Assembly (NCBI GenBank): GCA_910577155.1
Contig: CAJTMS010000009.1
Span: 1-21,121, forward strand
Length of the DNA: 21,121 nt
Direction of reading: 5' to 3'
Source: an uncultured Mailhella sp.
Lineage (GTDB): Bacteria > Desulfobacterota > Desulfovibrionia > Desulfovibrionales > Desulfovibrionaceae
The notes beneath the pieces were generated by a model. The model was not told where the DNA came from. It was given only the letters and a program-made list of their open reading frames with translations, and ran no database searches. Made by a program: the position numbers and the translations under genes. Position 1 is the stretch's first letter. Each line of letters opens with the position of its first letter. Shown here piece by piece: positions 14,563 through 21,121 of this stretch.

Positions 14563-15329
14563 TACAAAATAACTACGCTCTCCATGAACAAAGCTTTTTA
14601 GCCTATATTGAAACGTTTTTTCAAAATACTGTTGAACCTTGTTTGGCATTAAAAAAAGAACATACGTTTCATGTTGTGCGTAATACCGAGCAAATTATAA
14701 ACAAGTTATCTCTCTCGGAAGAAGACAGGTATTGTGCGCGATTAATTGCCTTATACCATGATATCGGACGTTTCAGGCAATATCAAAACTATCATACCTT
14801 TTTAGATAAAATAAGCGAAGACCATGCTTCTATTGCCGTTCGGATTTTGAAAAAACATATTCCGTTTTTGCAGGAACCTCAGCATATTCAAAAAAAAGTT
14901 TTATCAGCTATTATTTTGCATAATAAGATAGCTCTTCCCAAGAATTTACCCCCTGAATACGAAGACTTATGCCGGATTATTCGTGATGCTGACAAAATAG
15001 ATATTTTTCGCGTTATGGCAGAAAATTTTACGCATAATCTGCCGGAAAAAGATGGAGTTACGCTCAGTGTAAAAGACGAACCTCTCCTCTATTCCAAGTA
15101 TATTTTAGAAAAAGCAATGCAAAAACAAGTGATTAGCTATCTTGATCTTGTTTATATTAACGATTTTAAAATTCTTCTCTGCGGCTGGATTTTTAATGTA
15201 TATTATAAAGAAAGCATAAAAATTTTAAAACAACAGGGCAATATTTTTACCATTCTTTCCACATTGCCTAAAACCGAAGAATTAGAAGAATTTAATGCAT
15301 TGATTTGCAGTACATTAAATGCAGAATAG
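14559..15329 (+). CDS. HD-domain phosphohydrolase
   Basis: The 256-aa product is an HD-superfamily protein, likely a metal-dependent phosphohydrolase acting on nucleotides or signalling molecules. The metal-binding signature reads H38 (in EHTFHVVRNTEQI), H67-D68 (ALYHDIGRF), H89 (SEDHASIA), H121 (IILHN) and D143/D145 (RDADKIDIF). This order H...HD...H...H...D suits the HD proteins that hydrolyse small nucleotides, but no GGDEF, EAL or RelA-like domain is attached. The start overlaps the stop of the 54-aa membrane protein (ATGA), and no separate ribosome-binding site is seen. The YmdB-type phosphodiesterase follows after 8 bases. Pairing of an HD enzyme with a cyclic-nucleotide phosphodiesterase hints at nucleotide turnover, but that is inference. 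Substrate unknown. Confidence 0.8.
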   Translation: MIQNNYALHEQSFLAYIETFFQNTVEPCLALKKEHTFHVVRNTEQIINKLSLSEEDRYCARLIALYHDIGRFRQYQNYHTFLDKISEDHASIAVRILKKHIPFLQEPQHIQKKVLSAIILHNKIALPKNLPPEYEDLCRIIRDADKIDIFRVMAENFTHNLPEKDGVTLSVKDEPLLYSKYILEKAMQKQVISYLDLVYINDFKILLCGWIFNVYYKESIKILKQQGNIFTILSTLPKTEELEEFNALICSTLNAE

Positions 15330-15337
15330 GATAAAAA

Positions 15338-16180
15338 ATGAGAATATTAGCCTTGGGTGACGTTTGCGGAAGCATTGGCAGACAAGCGATTAAAAACCGC
15401 ATCCCCTTTTTAAAACAAGAATTGCATATAGATTTTATTCTTGCCAACGGAGAAAATAGTGCCGGCGGCGTGGGCATTACAAGTTCAACGATTAACGAAC
15501 TTCTCAATGCAAAAATAGACTGCATTACCGGCGGCAATCATAGCTGGAAAAATCACGAAGTTTATGATAAATTTGATTCGGAACAACGCGTCCTTCGCCC
15601 GCAAAATTTTCCTCATCCTGCTCCCGGGCGCGGTGCAAATATTTATACGCTGCCTGACGGAAGAAAAATAGCGGTATTAAATATCCAAGGGACAACGTTT
15701 ATGGAAGCTCTGCCCTGTCCTTTTCAAGCGGCTTATGATTTTGTCAATTCCCTTGATGAAGACATTATTTTTCGTATTGTTGATTTTCACGCTGAAGCAA
15801 CCAGCGAAAAAAAGGCAATGGGTTTTGCATTGGATGGCAAAGTGAGTGCTGTTTTTGGTACCCATACCCATGTGCAGACAGCAGATCCGCAAATTTTACC
15901 CGGCGGTACGGCCTATTTAACAGATTTAGGCATGTGCGGTGTAGAACAGTCCTGCTTAGGCATGGACTTTCAATCTGTCCTCTCCCGCTTTGTCACAAAA
16001 CGCCCGACAAGTTTTAAACGGGCTGTCGGACAAGGAGCGTTAAACGGTTTTCTTATGGATCTCGATGATGAAACCGGCAAAGCCCTTTCAGTGCAGTTAT
16101 TCCGTGAAAATGCCCCCCGCACAAAAGCGGCAAAACATGATGAAGCTCTTGCTCAAGTCATATCCGAAGAAAACGTATGA
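15338..16180 (+). CDS. YmdB-family metallophosphoesterase
   Basis: The 280-aa product belongs to the TIGR00282/YmdB metallophosphoesterases, which in Bacillus subtilis hydrolyse 2',3'- and 3',5'-cyclic nucleotides. The two-metal site is complete: D8 in GDVCGSIGR, E39-N40 in ANGENSAGG, N67-H68 in TGGNHSW, H151 in VDFHAEATSEK, and H176/H178 in FGTHTHVQTADPQILPGGTAY. The ATG at 15338 has AGGA seven bases upstream, overlapping the stop of the HD gene. The downstream asparaginase starts inside its stop codon (ATGA at 16177-16180), which marks a coupled operon. A role in RNA turnover or cyclic-nucleotide signalling is likely from the family. The assignment to the family is sure; the natural substrate here is not. 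Confidence 0.93.
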   Translation: MRILALGDVCGSIGRQAIKNRIPFLKQELHIDFILANGENSAGGVGITSSTINELLNAKIDCITGGNHSWKNHEVYDKFDSEQRVLRPQNFPHPAPGRGANIYTLPDGRKIAVLNIQGTTFMEALPCPFQAAYDFVNSLDEDIIFRIVDFHAEATSEKKAMGFALDGKVSAVFGTHTHVQTADPQILPGGTAYLTDLGMCGVEQSCLGMDFQSVLSRFVTKRPTSFKRAVGQGALNGFLMDLDDETGKALSVQLFRENAPRTKAAKHDEALAQVISEENV

Positions 16181-17160
16181 AAAAAATTCATATTATTACC
16201 ACAGGCGGCACCATTTCTGCCCAAAAAACAAAAAATAACCATGTAGATTTGGGAAAAGTTTGCATGGAAAATCTTTTTTGCCAACTGCAAATCCCGGCAG
16301 ACCATGAGCTTATTTTTCATCCTCTTGCGGCAATAGACAGTTCACTCATGACCTTTGAAATTTTATATGAAATAACTACTTGTATTAATAGAATTTTTCA
16401 AGACAGAGAAAGCTGCGGAGTTATTGTTACGCACGGTACAGATACATTGGAAGAAAGTGCATATTTTTTGAGCCTGTGCTATCCTCGCCATGAGAATCGA
16501 CCTGTGATTATTACGGGTTCACAACGTTCCAGCGACGAACTTGGCAGTGATGCACTTTCTAATATACAGCATGCCCTCTGGGCTGTCTGTTCACCTGCAG
16601 CGCAGAATACGGGTGTTATGGTTTTATTCAATCAGGCACTATTGCTGCCAAAATATGTCCATAAATCCCATACGTATTTTTTACATACTTTTCAATCCGC
16701 ACAATATGGCATGCTTGGAAGTGTTGATAATGGCAAGGTTTCTCTTGTGCAGCGTCCGATAAAACAAGAATATTTCACTATCCGTCAACTTCCCTTTCCC
16801 AAAATAGATATTTTCAAAGCAAGTTTAAATTGTACGGGCGATATTCTTAAATTTTATCATGACTTGAATTATCAGGCAGTTATCATCGAAGCCTTTGGAC
16901 GTGGCAATGTAACGGAAGAACTTGCCAAAAACATAAAAAATCTTATTAATTACGGTTGTTATGTTGTTATTACCTCGGACTGTACTTCCGGAAGTATTGC
17001 CCCGCTGTACAATTTTTCCGGGGGGCTGCCGAGGCTTATTGAATACGGGGCTATCCCTGCTTTTGGCTATTCAGCTAAAAAAGCACGCATAAAATTGGCT
17101 GTCATGTTAGCCGGTAAAATAAGCAGTAAAGAAGAAATAGCAAAATATTTTCAGGAATAA
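16177..17160 (+). CDS. L-asparaginase (type I-like, cytoplasmic)
   Basis: The 327-aa product is an asparaginase/glutaminase-family amidohydrolase that turns asparagine into aspartate and ammonia. It carries the first catalytic threonine T12 in the motif TTGGTI, substrate-binding DSSLMT, and the second catalytic pair T88-D89 in VTHGTDTLEES. It then has GSQRSSDELGSDA and an HKSHTYFLHTF segment with a likely catalytic lysine. There is no signal peptide, so it should be cytoplasmic, unlike the high-affinity secreted type. The start is coupled to the YmdB gene by ATGA, and the upstream ribosome-binding site is weak. It is the last gene of the plus-strand operon, ending 66 bases from the converging lon gene. 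Related uses, such as glutaminase or amidase of the same fold, cannot be separated from sequence alone. Confidence 0.9.
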   Translation: MKKIHIITTGGTISAQKTKNNHVDLGKVCMENLFCQLQIPADHELIFHPLAAIDSSLMTFEILYEITTCINRIFQDRESCGVIVTHGTDTLEESAYFLSLCYPRHENRPVIITGSQRSSDELGSDALSNIQHALWAVCSPAAQNTGVMVLFNQALLLPKYVHKSHTYFLHTFQSAQYGMLGSVDNGKVSLVQRPIKQEYFTIRQLPFPKIDIFKASLNCTGDILKFYHDLNYQAVIIEAFGRGNVTEELAKNIKNLINYGCYVVITSDCTSGSIAPLYNFSGGLPRLIEYGAIPAFGYSAKKARIKLAVMLAGKISSKEEIAKYFQE

Positions 17161-17226
17161 TGCCGCAACTTCTCAGATAAGCCAAATTCTGTAAAATTCA
17201 CACGCATGTTCCTCATACGGAAAACC

Positions 17227-19701
17227 TTATTCCAGCACTAATTTTCTGACTTCATCCACATGGTTTACAGGATGTACCGTTATTTTTTCCAGTAACTCAG
17301 CAGGAATATCCTCTAAGTCTTTGATATTTTGCTTTGGAATAATAACATTTTTCAACCCCCGTGTCACGGCAGCAAGGATTTTCTCTTTTATGCCGCCAAC
17401 AGGAAGCACACGTCCGCGCAAGGTGATTTCCCCTGTCATGCAATAATCCGAACGCACAGAAACATTCAATAAAGAAGACAAAATGGCAGTAAACAAGGTT
17501 ACCCCTGCAGAAGGACCATCCTTTGGAGTAGCCCCTTCCGGAACATGGACATGCAAATCATACTTTTCATAAAAATCTTCTTCAACATTTAACTGCTCTG
17601 CATGGCTGCGGATATAGGAAACAGCGGCTTGGCAGCTTTCTTTCATAACATCGCCAAGCTGCCCTGTTGTTTGCACCGCCCCTTTTCCTTTCATCTTTGA
17701 AACTTCAACAAAAAGGACATCACCGCCAGCCTGTGTCCAAGCCAGTCCGGTTGCAACTCCCGGAAGCAAGTGCTTTTCCCGTTCTTCTTCCAAGAAGCGG
17801 GGAGCACCAAGCAGTTCTTCCACTATTTTGGGTGTTACCGAAGAAGAAGTAATTTCCTGTTCTGCAACTTTTCGTGCAATTTTACGGCAAATAGAAGCAA
17901 TTTCACGTTCAAGATTTCGCAAACCTGCTTCTCTTGTATATTCACGAATAACTTTTTTAATAGATGCATCACTAATTTTTATCTGTTTAGCCGTGAGTCC
18001 GTTATCTTTGATTTGCCGTTTCAAAATATAGGATTTGACAATGGCAAGCTTTTCAAGCTCAGTATAGCCGGAAATACGGATAATTTCCATTCTGTCCCGC
18101 AGTGCCTGCGGAATAGAGTCCGTACTGTTTGCAGTGCAGAGAAAAAGAACTTTTGACAAGTCAAATTCAAGATTTAAATAGTGGTCGCTGAAATGGCTGT
18201 TTTGTTCAGGATCCAAAGCTTCTAAAAGCGCAGAACTCGGATCTCCCCGAAAATCATTACCCAATTTATCAATTTCATCAAGCAGAATAACGGGGTTTTT
18301 GGTTCCGGCATTTTTCATGGCTTGGATAATACGCCCGGGCATGGCGCCAACATAGGTGCGTCTGTGTCCGCGGATTTCCGCTTCATCACGCATACCCCCC
18401 AGAGAAATACGCTGGAATTTTCTGTTCATGGCTTTAGCAATGGAACGACCCAAGGACGTTTTCCCTACCCCCGGAGGACCTACAAAACATAAAATTGTGG
18501 CTTTTGATTGTGGATTTAATTTCCGTACGCTCAAAAATTCTAAAATCCTGTCTTTGATTTTTGTCAACCCGTAATGGTCTGCATCGAGCACTGATTTTGC
18601 CTTGGCAATATCCAAAACATCCTTTGTTGTTTTTTTCCATGGCAAATCAACAAGCCAGTCAAGATAGGTTCGGACAACATTCGCTTCAGCAGAATCAAAG
18701 CCCATATTGGAAAGACGGTACAATTGCTTTTGGGCTTCTTTTTTTGCTTCCTTACTCAGCCCTATTTTTTCAATCCGTTCCCGCAAGGTATCCAGTTCTT
18801 CATCCATATTGGCATTTTCGCCAAGTTCAGTGCGGATAGCTTTTATCTGCTCGCGAAGATAATAGGTTTTTTGTGCTTTATCCATGCCTTCGCGGGCAAT
18901 ATTTTGTATTTTTGCCTGCAAGTCAGCAATTTCAACTTCTTTTAAAAGATGTTTGATAATAATTTGCAAACGTTCCACAGGGTCGAAACATTCAAGCATA
19001 ATTTGTGCTTCCTGAGCCTTTATCCGCATATTGGAAGCAATTAAATCAGCCAGTTTGCCCGGTTCTTCCACCTGCATTAAAATAGACATAATTTCCGCAA
19101 TGGGAACACCGCGCAGCTGTAAAATCTTTTCACTGTATTCTCGGGCAAGACGAATAAGTGCGGTTACTTCGGGAGTAATTTCTACACTTTTTTCTTTAAT
19201 TAAATCAATGAAAACTTGCGGATAGTTTGATTTTGCCACTTCACCGAGGCATTTTGCCCGGCTAATGCCCTGAATAAGTGCTTTTATATGTCCATTGGGC
19301 ATTTTTATCATACGTAAAATAAGTCCAACAGTTCCTGTTTCGTATAAATCGCTTACGGCAGGGTCATCAAGAGCAGCATCCTTTTGTGCAGCAACAAAAA
19401 TAAATTTGGAACTGTTATATGCCTTTTCAATAACTTCTATTCCCGTTTCTCTGGTTTCATAAATAGGCATAATCATAGAATTAAAAAGCACATTTTCCCG
19501 CAAAGACAACAAGCCGATTTCATGGGGAATTTGTGTTAATAATGCTTCATCATTAATTAAATACTCGTCCTGTTCATTTGCCTGTTTATGAGGAGCAGAT
19601 TCCGCTTTTTGAGCAGCCTCAGTACTATTTTTTTTGGGTCTGCCTCTTTTTTTGGGTTTATCAACAGGCTCTAAAAGTTCATCATCATTTTTCTTAACCA
19701 T
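17227..19701 (-). CDS. lon: ATP-dependent protease Lon with AT-hook-like N-terminus
   Basis: The 824-aa product is Lon, the ATP-dependent serine protease that removes damaged and regulatory proteins. The order is: a charged N-terminal extension (about 1-50), the substrate-binding LON domain (from about 57), the AAA+ module with Walker A G408-PPGVGKT415 and Walker B LLDEID with D475-E476, and the protease domain with the Ser-Lys pair S731 (KDGPSAG) and K774 (GGIKEK). The extension contains KKRGRPKK (18-24), matching the AT-hook core R-G-R-P at 19-22, which binds the minor groove of AT-rich DNA. E. coli Lon (784 aa) has no such extension. The start has AGGA eight bases upstream, overlapping the radC stop. 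The gene follows radC by 10 bases. No heat-shock promoter is seen in the gap, so control is likely from upstream. Confidence 0.97.
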   Translation of the reverse strand: MVKKNDDELLEPVDKPKKRGRPKKNSTEAAQKAESAPHKQANEQDEYLINDEALLTQIPHEIGLLSLRENVLFNSMIMPIYETRETGIEVIEKAYNSSKFIFVAAQKDAALDDPAVSDLYETGTVGLILRMIKMPNGHIKALIQGISRAKCLGEVAKSNYPQVFIDLIKEKSVEITPEVTALIRLAREYSEKILQLRGVPIAEIMSILMQVEEPGKLADLIASNMRIKAQEAQIMLECFDPVERLQIIIKHLLKEVEIADLQAKIQNIAREGMDKAQKTYYLREQIKAIRTELGENANMDEELDTLRERIEKIGLSKEAKKEAQKQLYRLSNMGFDSAEANVVRTYLDWLVDLPWKKTTKDVLDIAKAKSVLDADHYGLTKIKDRILEFLSVRKLNPQSKATILCFVGPPGVGKTSLGRSIAKAMNRKFQRISLGGMRDEAEIRGHRRTYVGAMPGRIIQAMKNAGTKNPVILLDEIDKLGNDFRGDPSSALLEALDPEQNSHFSDHYLNLEFDLSKVLFLCTANSTDSIPQALRDRMEIIRISGYTELEKLAIVKSYILKRQIKDNGLTAKQIKISDASIKKVIREYTREAGLRNLEREIASICRKIARKVAEQEITSSSVTPKIVEELLGAPRFLEEEREKHLLPGVATGLAWTQAGGDVLFVEVSKMKGKGAVQTTGQLGDVMKESCQAAVSYIRSHAEQLNVEEDFYEKYDLHVHVPEGATPKDGPSAGVTLFTAILSSLLNVSVRSDYCMTGEITLRGRVLPVGGIKEKILAAVTRGLKNVIIPKQNIKDLEDIPAELLEKITVHPVNHVDEVRKLVLE

Positions 19702-19711
19702 GATTATAATC

Positions 19712-20434
19712 CTATACTATACTTTTATCATTATCCGTTAAAATGATTTCATTTTCATCAAGTAAATGATTATTTGCCAAACTGATTACTTTGCCGTCAG
19801 CAATAATAAAATGATCCAGCAAACGTATTCCCATAAGCTTCATCACTTTTTGAATATGGAGTGTCGTTTCTCTGTCAGCCCAAGAAGCTTTTGTCACACC
19901 ACCCGGGTGATTATGGATAAGAACCAGAGCTGTTGCTTTCTTGGTAATAGCAATTTCAGCTATCATTTTTGCAGAGCAATATGCAGCATCCGTTATTCCG
20001 CTCTGTACCTTATCAAAACTAAGCAGTCTATTATTATTGTCAAGTAAGGCAAGCCAAATTTCTTCATGGCAAAGCCCGTCAAGCATGCACCGTGCAAGCA
20101 TGGCTATGTCATCTAAGGTTACGGATTTCTTTTCTTTTATAGGTTCAACAAAGTATCTGGCAACAAGCTCGCGCAGTAAAATAAAAAATATTTTTGAAGA
20201 TTCACCAATGCCGTTTATTGTTTCTAGTTCCGTTGGGTGCGCATTTAATACCCCCCACAGGGAACCAAAATGCTTCAATAAGTCTTTTGCCAGCGGCTTT
20301 GTATCGCTTCGTTTATGGACATAACCCAAAAGTAATTCCAATAACTCATAGGACTCAGCTTCATGGGGATTTTTTAATACTCGTTCACGAAGTCTCTGCC
20401 TGTGTCCGTGAAAATGAGGTGCGTCATCTGCCAT
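19712..20434 (-). CDS. radC: RadC-family JAB/MPN-domain protein
   Basis: The 240-aa product (from the ATG at 20434) is a RadC-family protein. The N-terminal part (about 1-100) carries a helix-hairpin-helix-like segment (INGIGESSKIFF) after RLRERVLKNPHEAESYELLELLLGYV. The C-terminal JAB/MPN domain holds the metal motif HNHPGG...S..D (IHNHPGGVTKASWAD). The longer frame starting at 20533 would overlap the polymerase delta gene by about 100 bases, so I prefer 20434, which leaves one base between the holA stop and the ATG. The biochemical role of RadC is unsettled: the once-claimed repair role was traced to another gene, so the name is by family only. It sits between holA and lon in a tight run. 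Confidence 0.9.
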   Translation of the reverse strand: MADDAPHFHGHRQRLRERVLKNPHEAESYELLELLLGYVHKRSDTKPLAKDLLKHFGSLWGVLNAHPTELETINGIGESSKIFFILLRELVARYFVEPIKEKKSVTLDDIAMLARCMLDGLCHEEIWLALLDNNNRLLSFDKVQSGITDAAYCSAKMIAEIAITKKATALVLIHNHPGGVTKASWADRETTLHIQKVMKLMGIRLLDHFIIADGKVISLANNHLLDENEIILTDNDKSIV

Positions 20435-20435
20435 G

Positions 20436-21121
20436 TCAGTTCTCGGTATTGATAGTATAAAGGGTTGATAGTTGACCGGTATCTTTTGCAAAAATCTTGA
20501 TACAGTCTTTGATAAGCTCTTCCAAGGTATCAACAGATTTTTTTTTGCCGCTTTTTATGGCAAATTCAGCAAAACAAAGCAAAGAAATAATTTTTGCAAT
20601 ATTGGTAAAACCCAGTTTTGCGGCAAGGGTATTTTTAGCGGTAATTTGGCTTGAGGGCAAAAATACTTGCTCATTTGCCTTAATTTTCCAAAGTATCCGC
20701 ATTTCCCGCATCATCAAAGCTAAAAATGTAAAAATTGAAGAATCATCAATTTGATTGGACGCTTTGTAAAAGAGTTTCCACACCTCTGCCCCTTTGCCGG
20801 CTTCAATTTTATTAATAATATCAAACCACACAAGCTCCGGTGTATAGTTTGTCAATTGTGCAAGAGCTCCGGCATTAACGACCCCGTCCTGACCGGTTAT
20901 GAGACTTAATTGTGCCAGTATATTATTGATACTGTTATAATCAGGGGAGACAATATCTTTTAAAATAGCAATAACATCATTATTTAAAACAAGACCGTAT
21001 TTTGCCTTTGCTTCATTTCTCAAAATTTTTTCAAAATTCGTATCCGTAATTCCGACAGATTCAAAAATCCATTCTTTTTTTTGAGCAAACTCATAACATT
21101 TGAGCTTTTGAACAGTTTGGG
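20436..21121 (-). CDS. holA: DNA polymerase III subunit delta, partial (window edge)
   Basis: The frame is open to the right edge of the window, so the N-terminal part, including the ATP-binding-like region, is missing. What is seen (about 227 codons) fits the C-terminal two domains of the clamp-loader delta subunit. A segment ILRNEAKAKYGLVLNNDVIAILKDIV is followed by SINNILAQLSLITGQDGVVNAGAL, a loader domain II/III pattern, then IFTFLALMMREMRILWKIKANEQ and a C-terminal helical bundle ending STLYTINTEN. The delta subunit opens the beta clamp. The TTG at 21023 is not a start: the codons before it continue the same protein. The stop overlaps radC by spacing of one base, indicating an operon holA-radC-lon. 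Assignment is good but made without the N-terminus. Confidence 0.72.
   Translation of the reverse strand, partial: QTVQKLKCYEFAQKKEWIFESVGITDTNFEKILRNEAKAKYGLVLNNDVIAILKDIVSPDYNSINNILAQLSLITGQDGVVNAGALAQLTNYTPELVWFDIINKIEAGKGAEVWKLFYKASNQIDDSSIFTFLALMMREMRILWKIKANEQVFLPSSQITAKNTLAAKLGFTNIAKIISLLCFAEFAIKSGKKKSVDTLEELIKDCIKIFAKDTGQLSTLYTINTEN

Noticed and set aside
17161..17226. Terminator between convergent asparaginase and lon
   Set aside because: No stem of useful length or T run is visible in the 66-base gap.
20435..20533. Longer N-terminus for RadC
   Set aside because: It overlaps the end of the polymerase delta gene by nearly 100 bases, and RadC proteins normally begin near the chosen start.
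1..21121. A novel defence or mobile island
   Set aside because: Base composition and codon use look even across the window and nearly all genes belong to housekeeping families; no integrase, toxin-antitoxin, nuclease-helicase or retron-like set is present.

Overview
The window is bacterial, AT-rich and densely coded. Intergenic gaps are short, starts are ATG with occasional TTG, and Shine-Dalgarno sites of the AGGA/GGAGG type are clear. The gene set (YmdB-type phosphoesterase, Lon, RadC, RecN, an RdgC-like pair, a TIGR00282-style neighbour group) would suit a low-GC member of the Desulfovibrionales/Deltaproteobacteria, but that assignment rests on family resemblance only. No tRNA, rRNA, CRISPR array or intact insertion sequence was seen.

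Layout. Positions 97-1626 (+) hold an orphan 98-aa protein, a membrane-anchored glutaredoxin-like protein and a Sel1-repeat protein. A Nudix-fold gene (1715-2266, -) and rimI (2265-2696, +) diverge from start codons that overlap inside one CATG. A five-gene minus-strand run follows, read from 7414 down to 2759: an RdgC N-terminal half, an RdgC C-terminal half, two oligopeptide-type ABC permeases, and recN. A gene-poor, AT-rich stretch (7415-8493) carries a perfect 20-bp inverted repeat, a second strong hairpin and traces of broken reading frames. To its right is a secreted DUF3179 protein (8494-9711, +).

The next minus-strand run reads dnaE (Pol III alpha), queD and a methyltransferase-like gene (14279 down to 9725). 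It is divergent from a plus-strand operon of a 54-aa membrane protein, an HD-domain phosphohydrolase, a YmdB-type phosphodiesterase and an L-asparaginase (14398-17160), with ATGA overlaps at two junctions. The window closes with a minus-strand operon holA (cut by the window edge), radC and lon. Lon carries an AT-hook-like N-terminal extension.

Theme. Much of the window serves DNA replication, recombination and repair (dnaE, holA, recN, RdgC-like, RadC) plus proteostasis (lon) and translation-linked modification (rimI, queD). Most of it is ordinary housekeeping. The most unusual points are the RdgC-like protein split in frame by one stop codon, the CATG shared start, the AT-hook on Lon, the missed 54-aa coupled membrane protein, and the structured gene-poor gap at 7.4-8.5 kb. 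I found no convincing novel multi-gene defence or mobile system.
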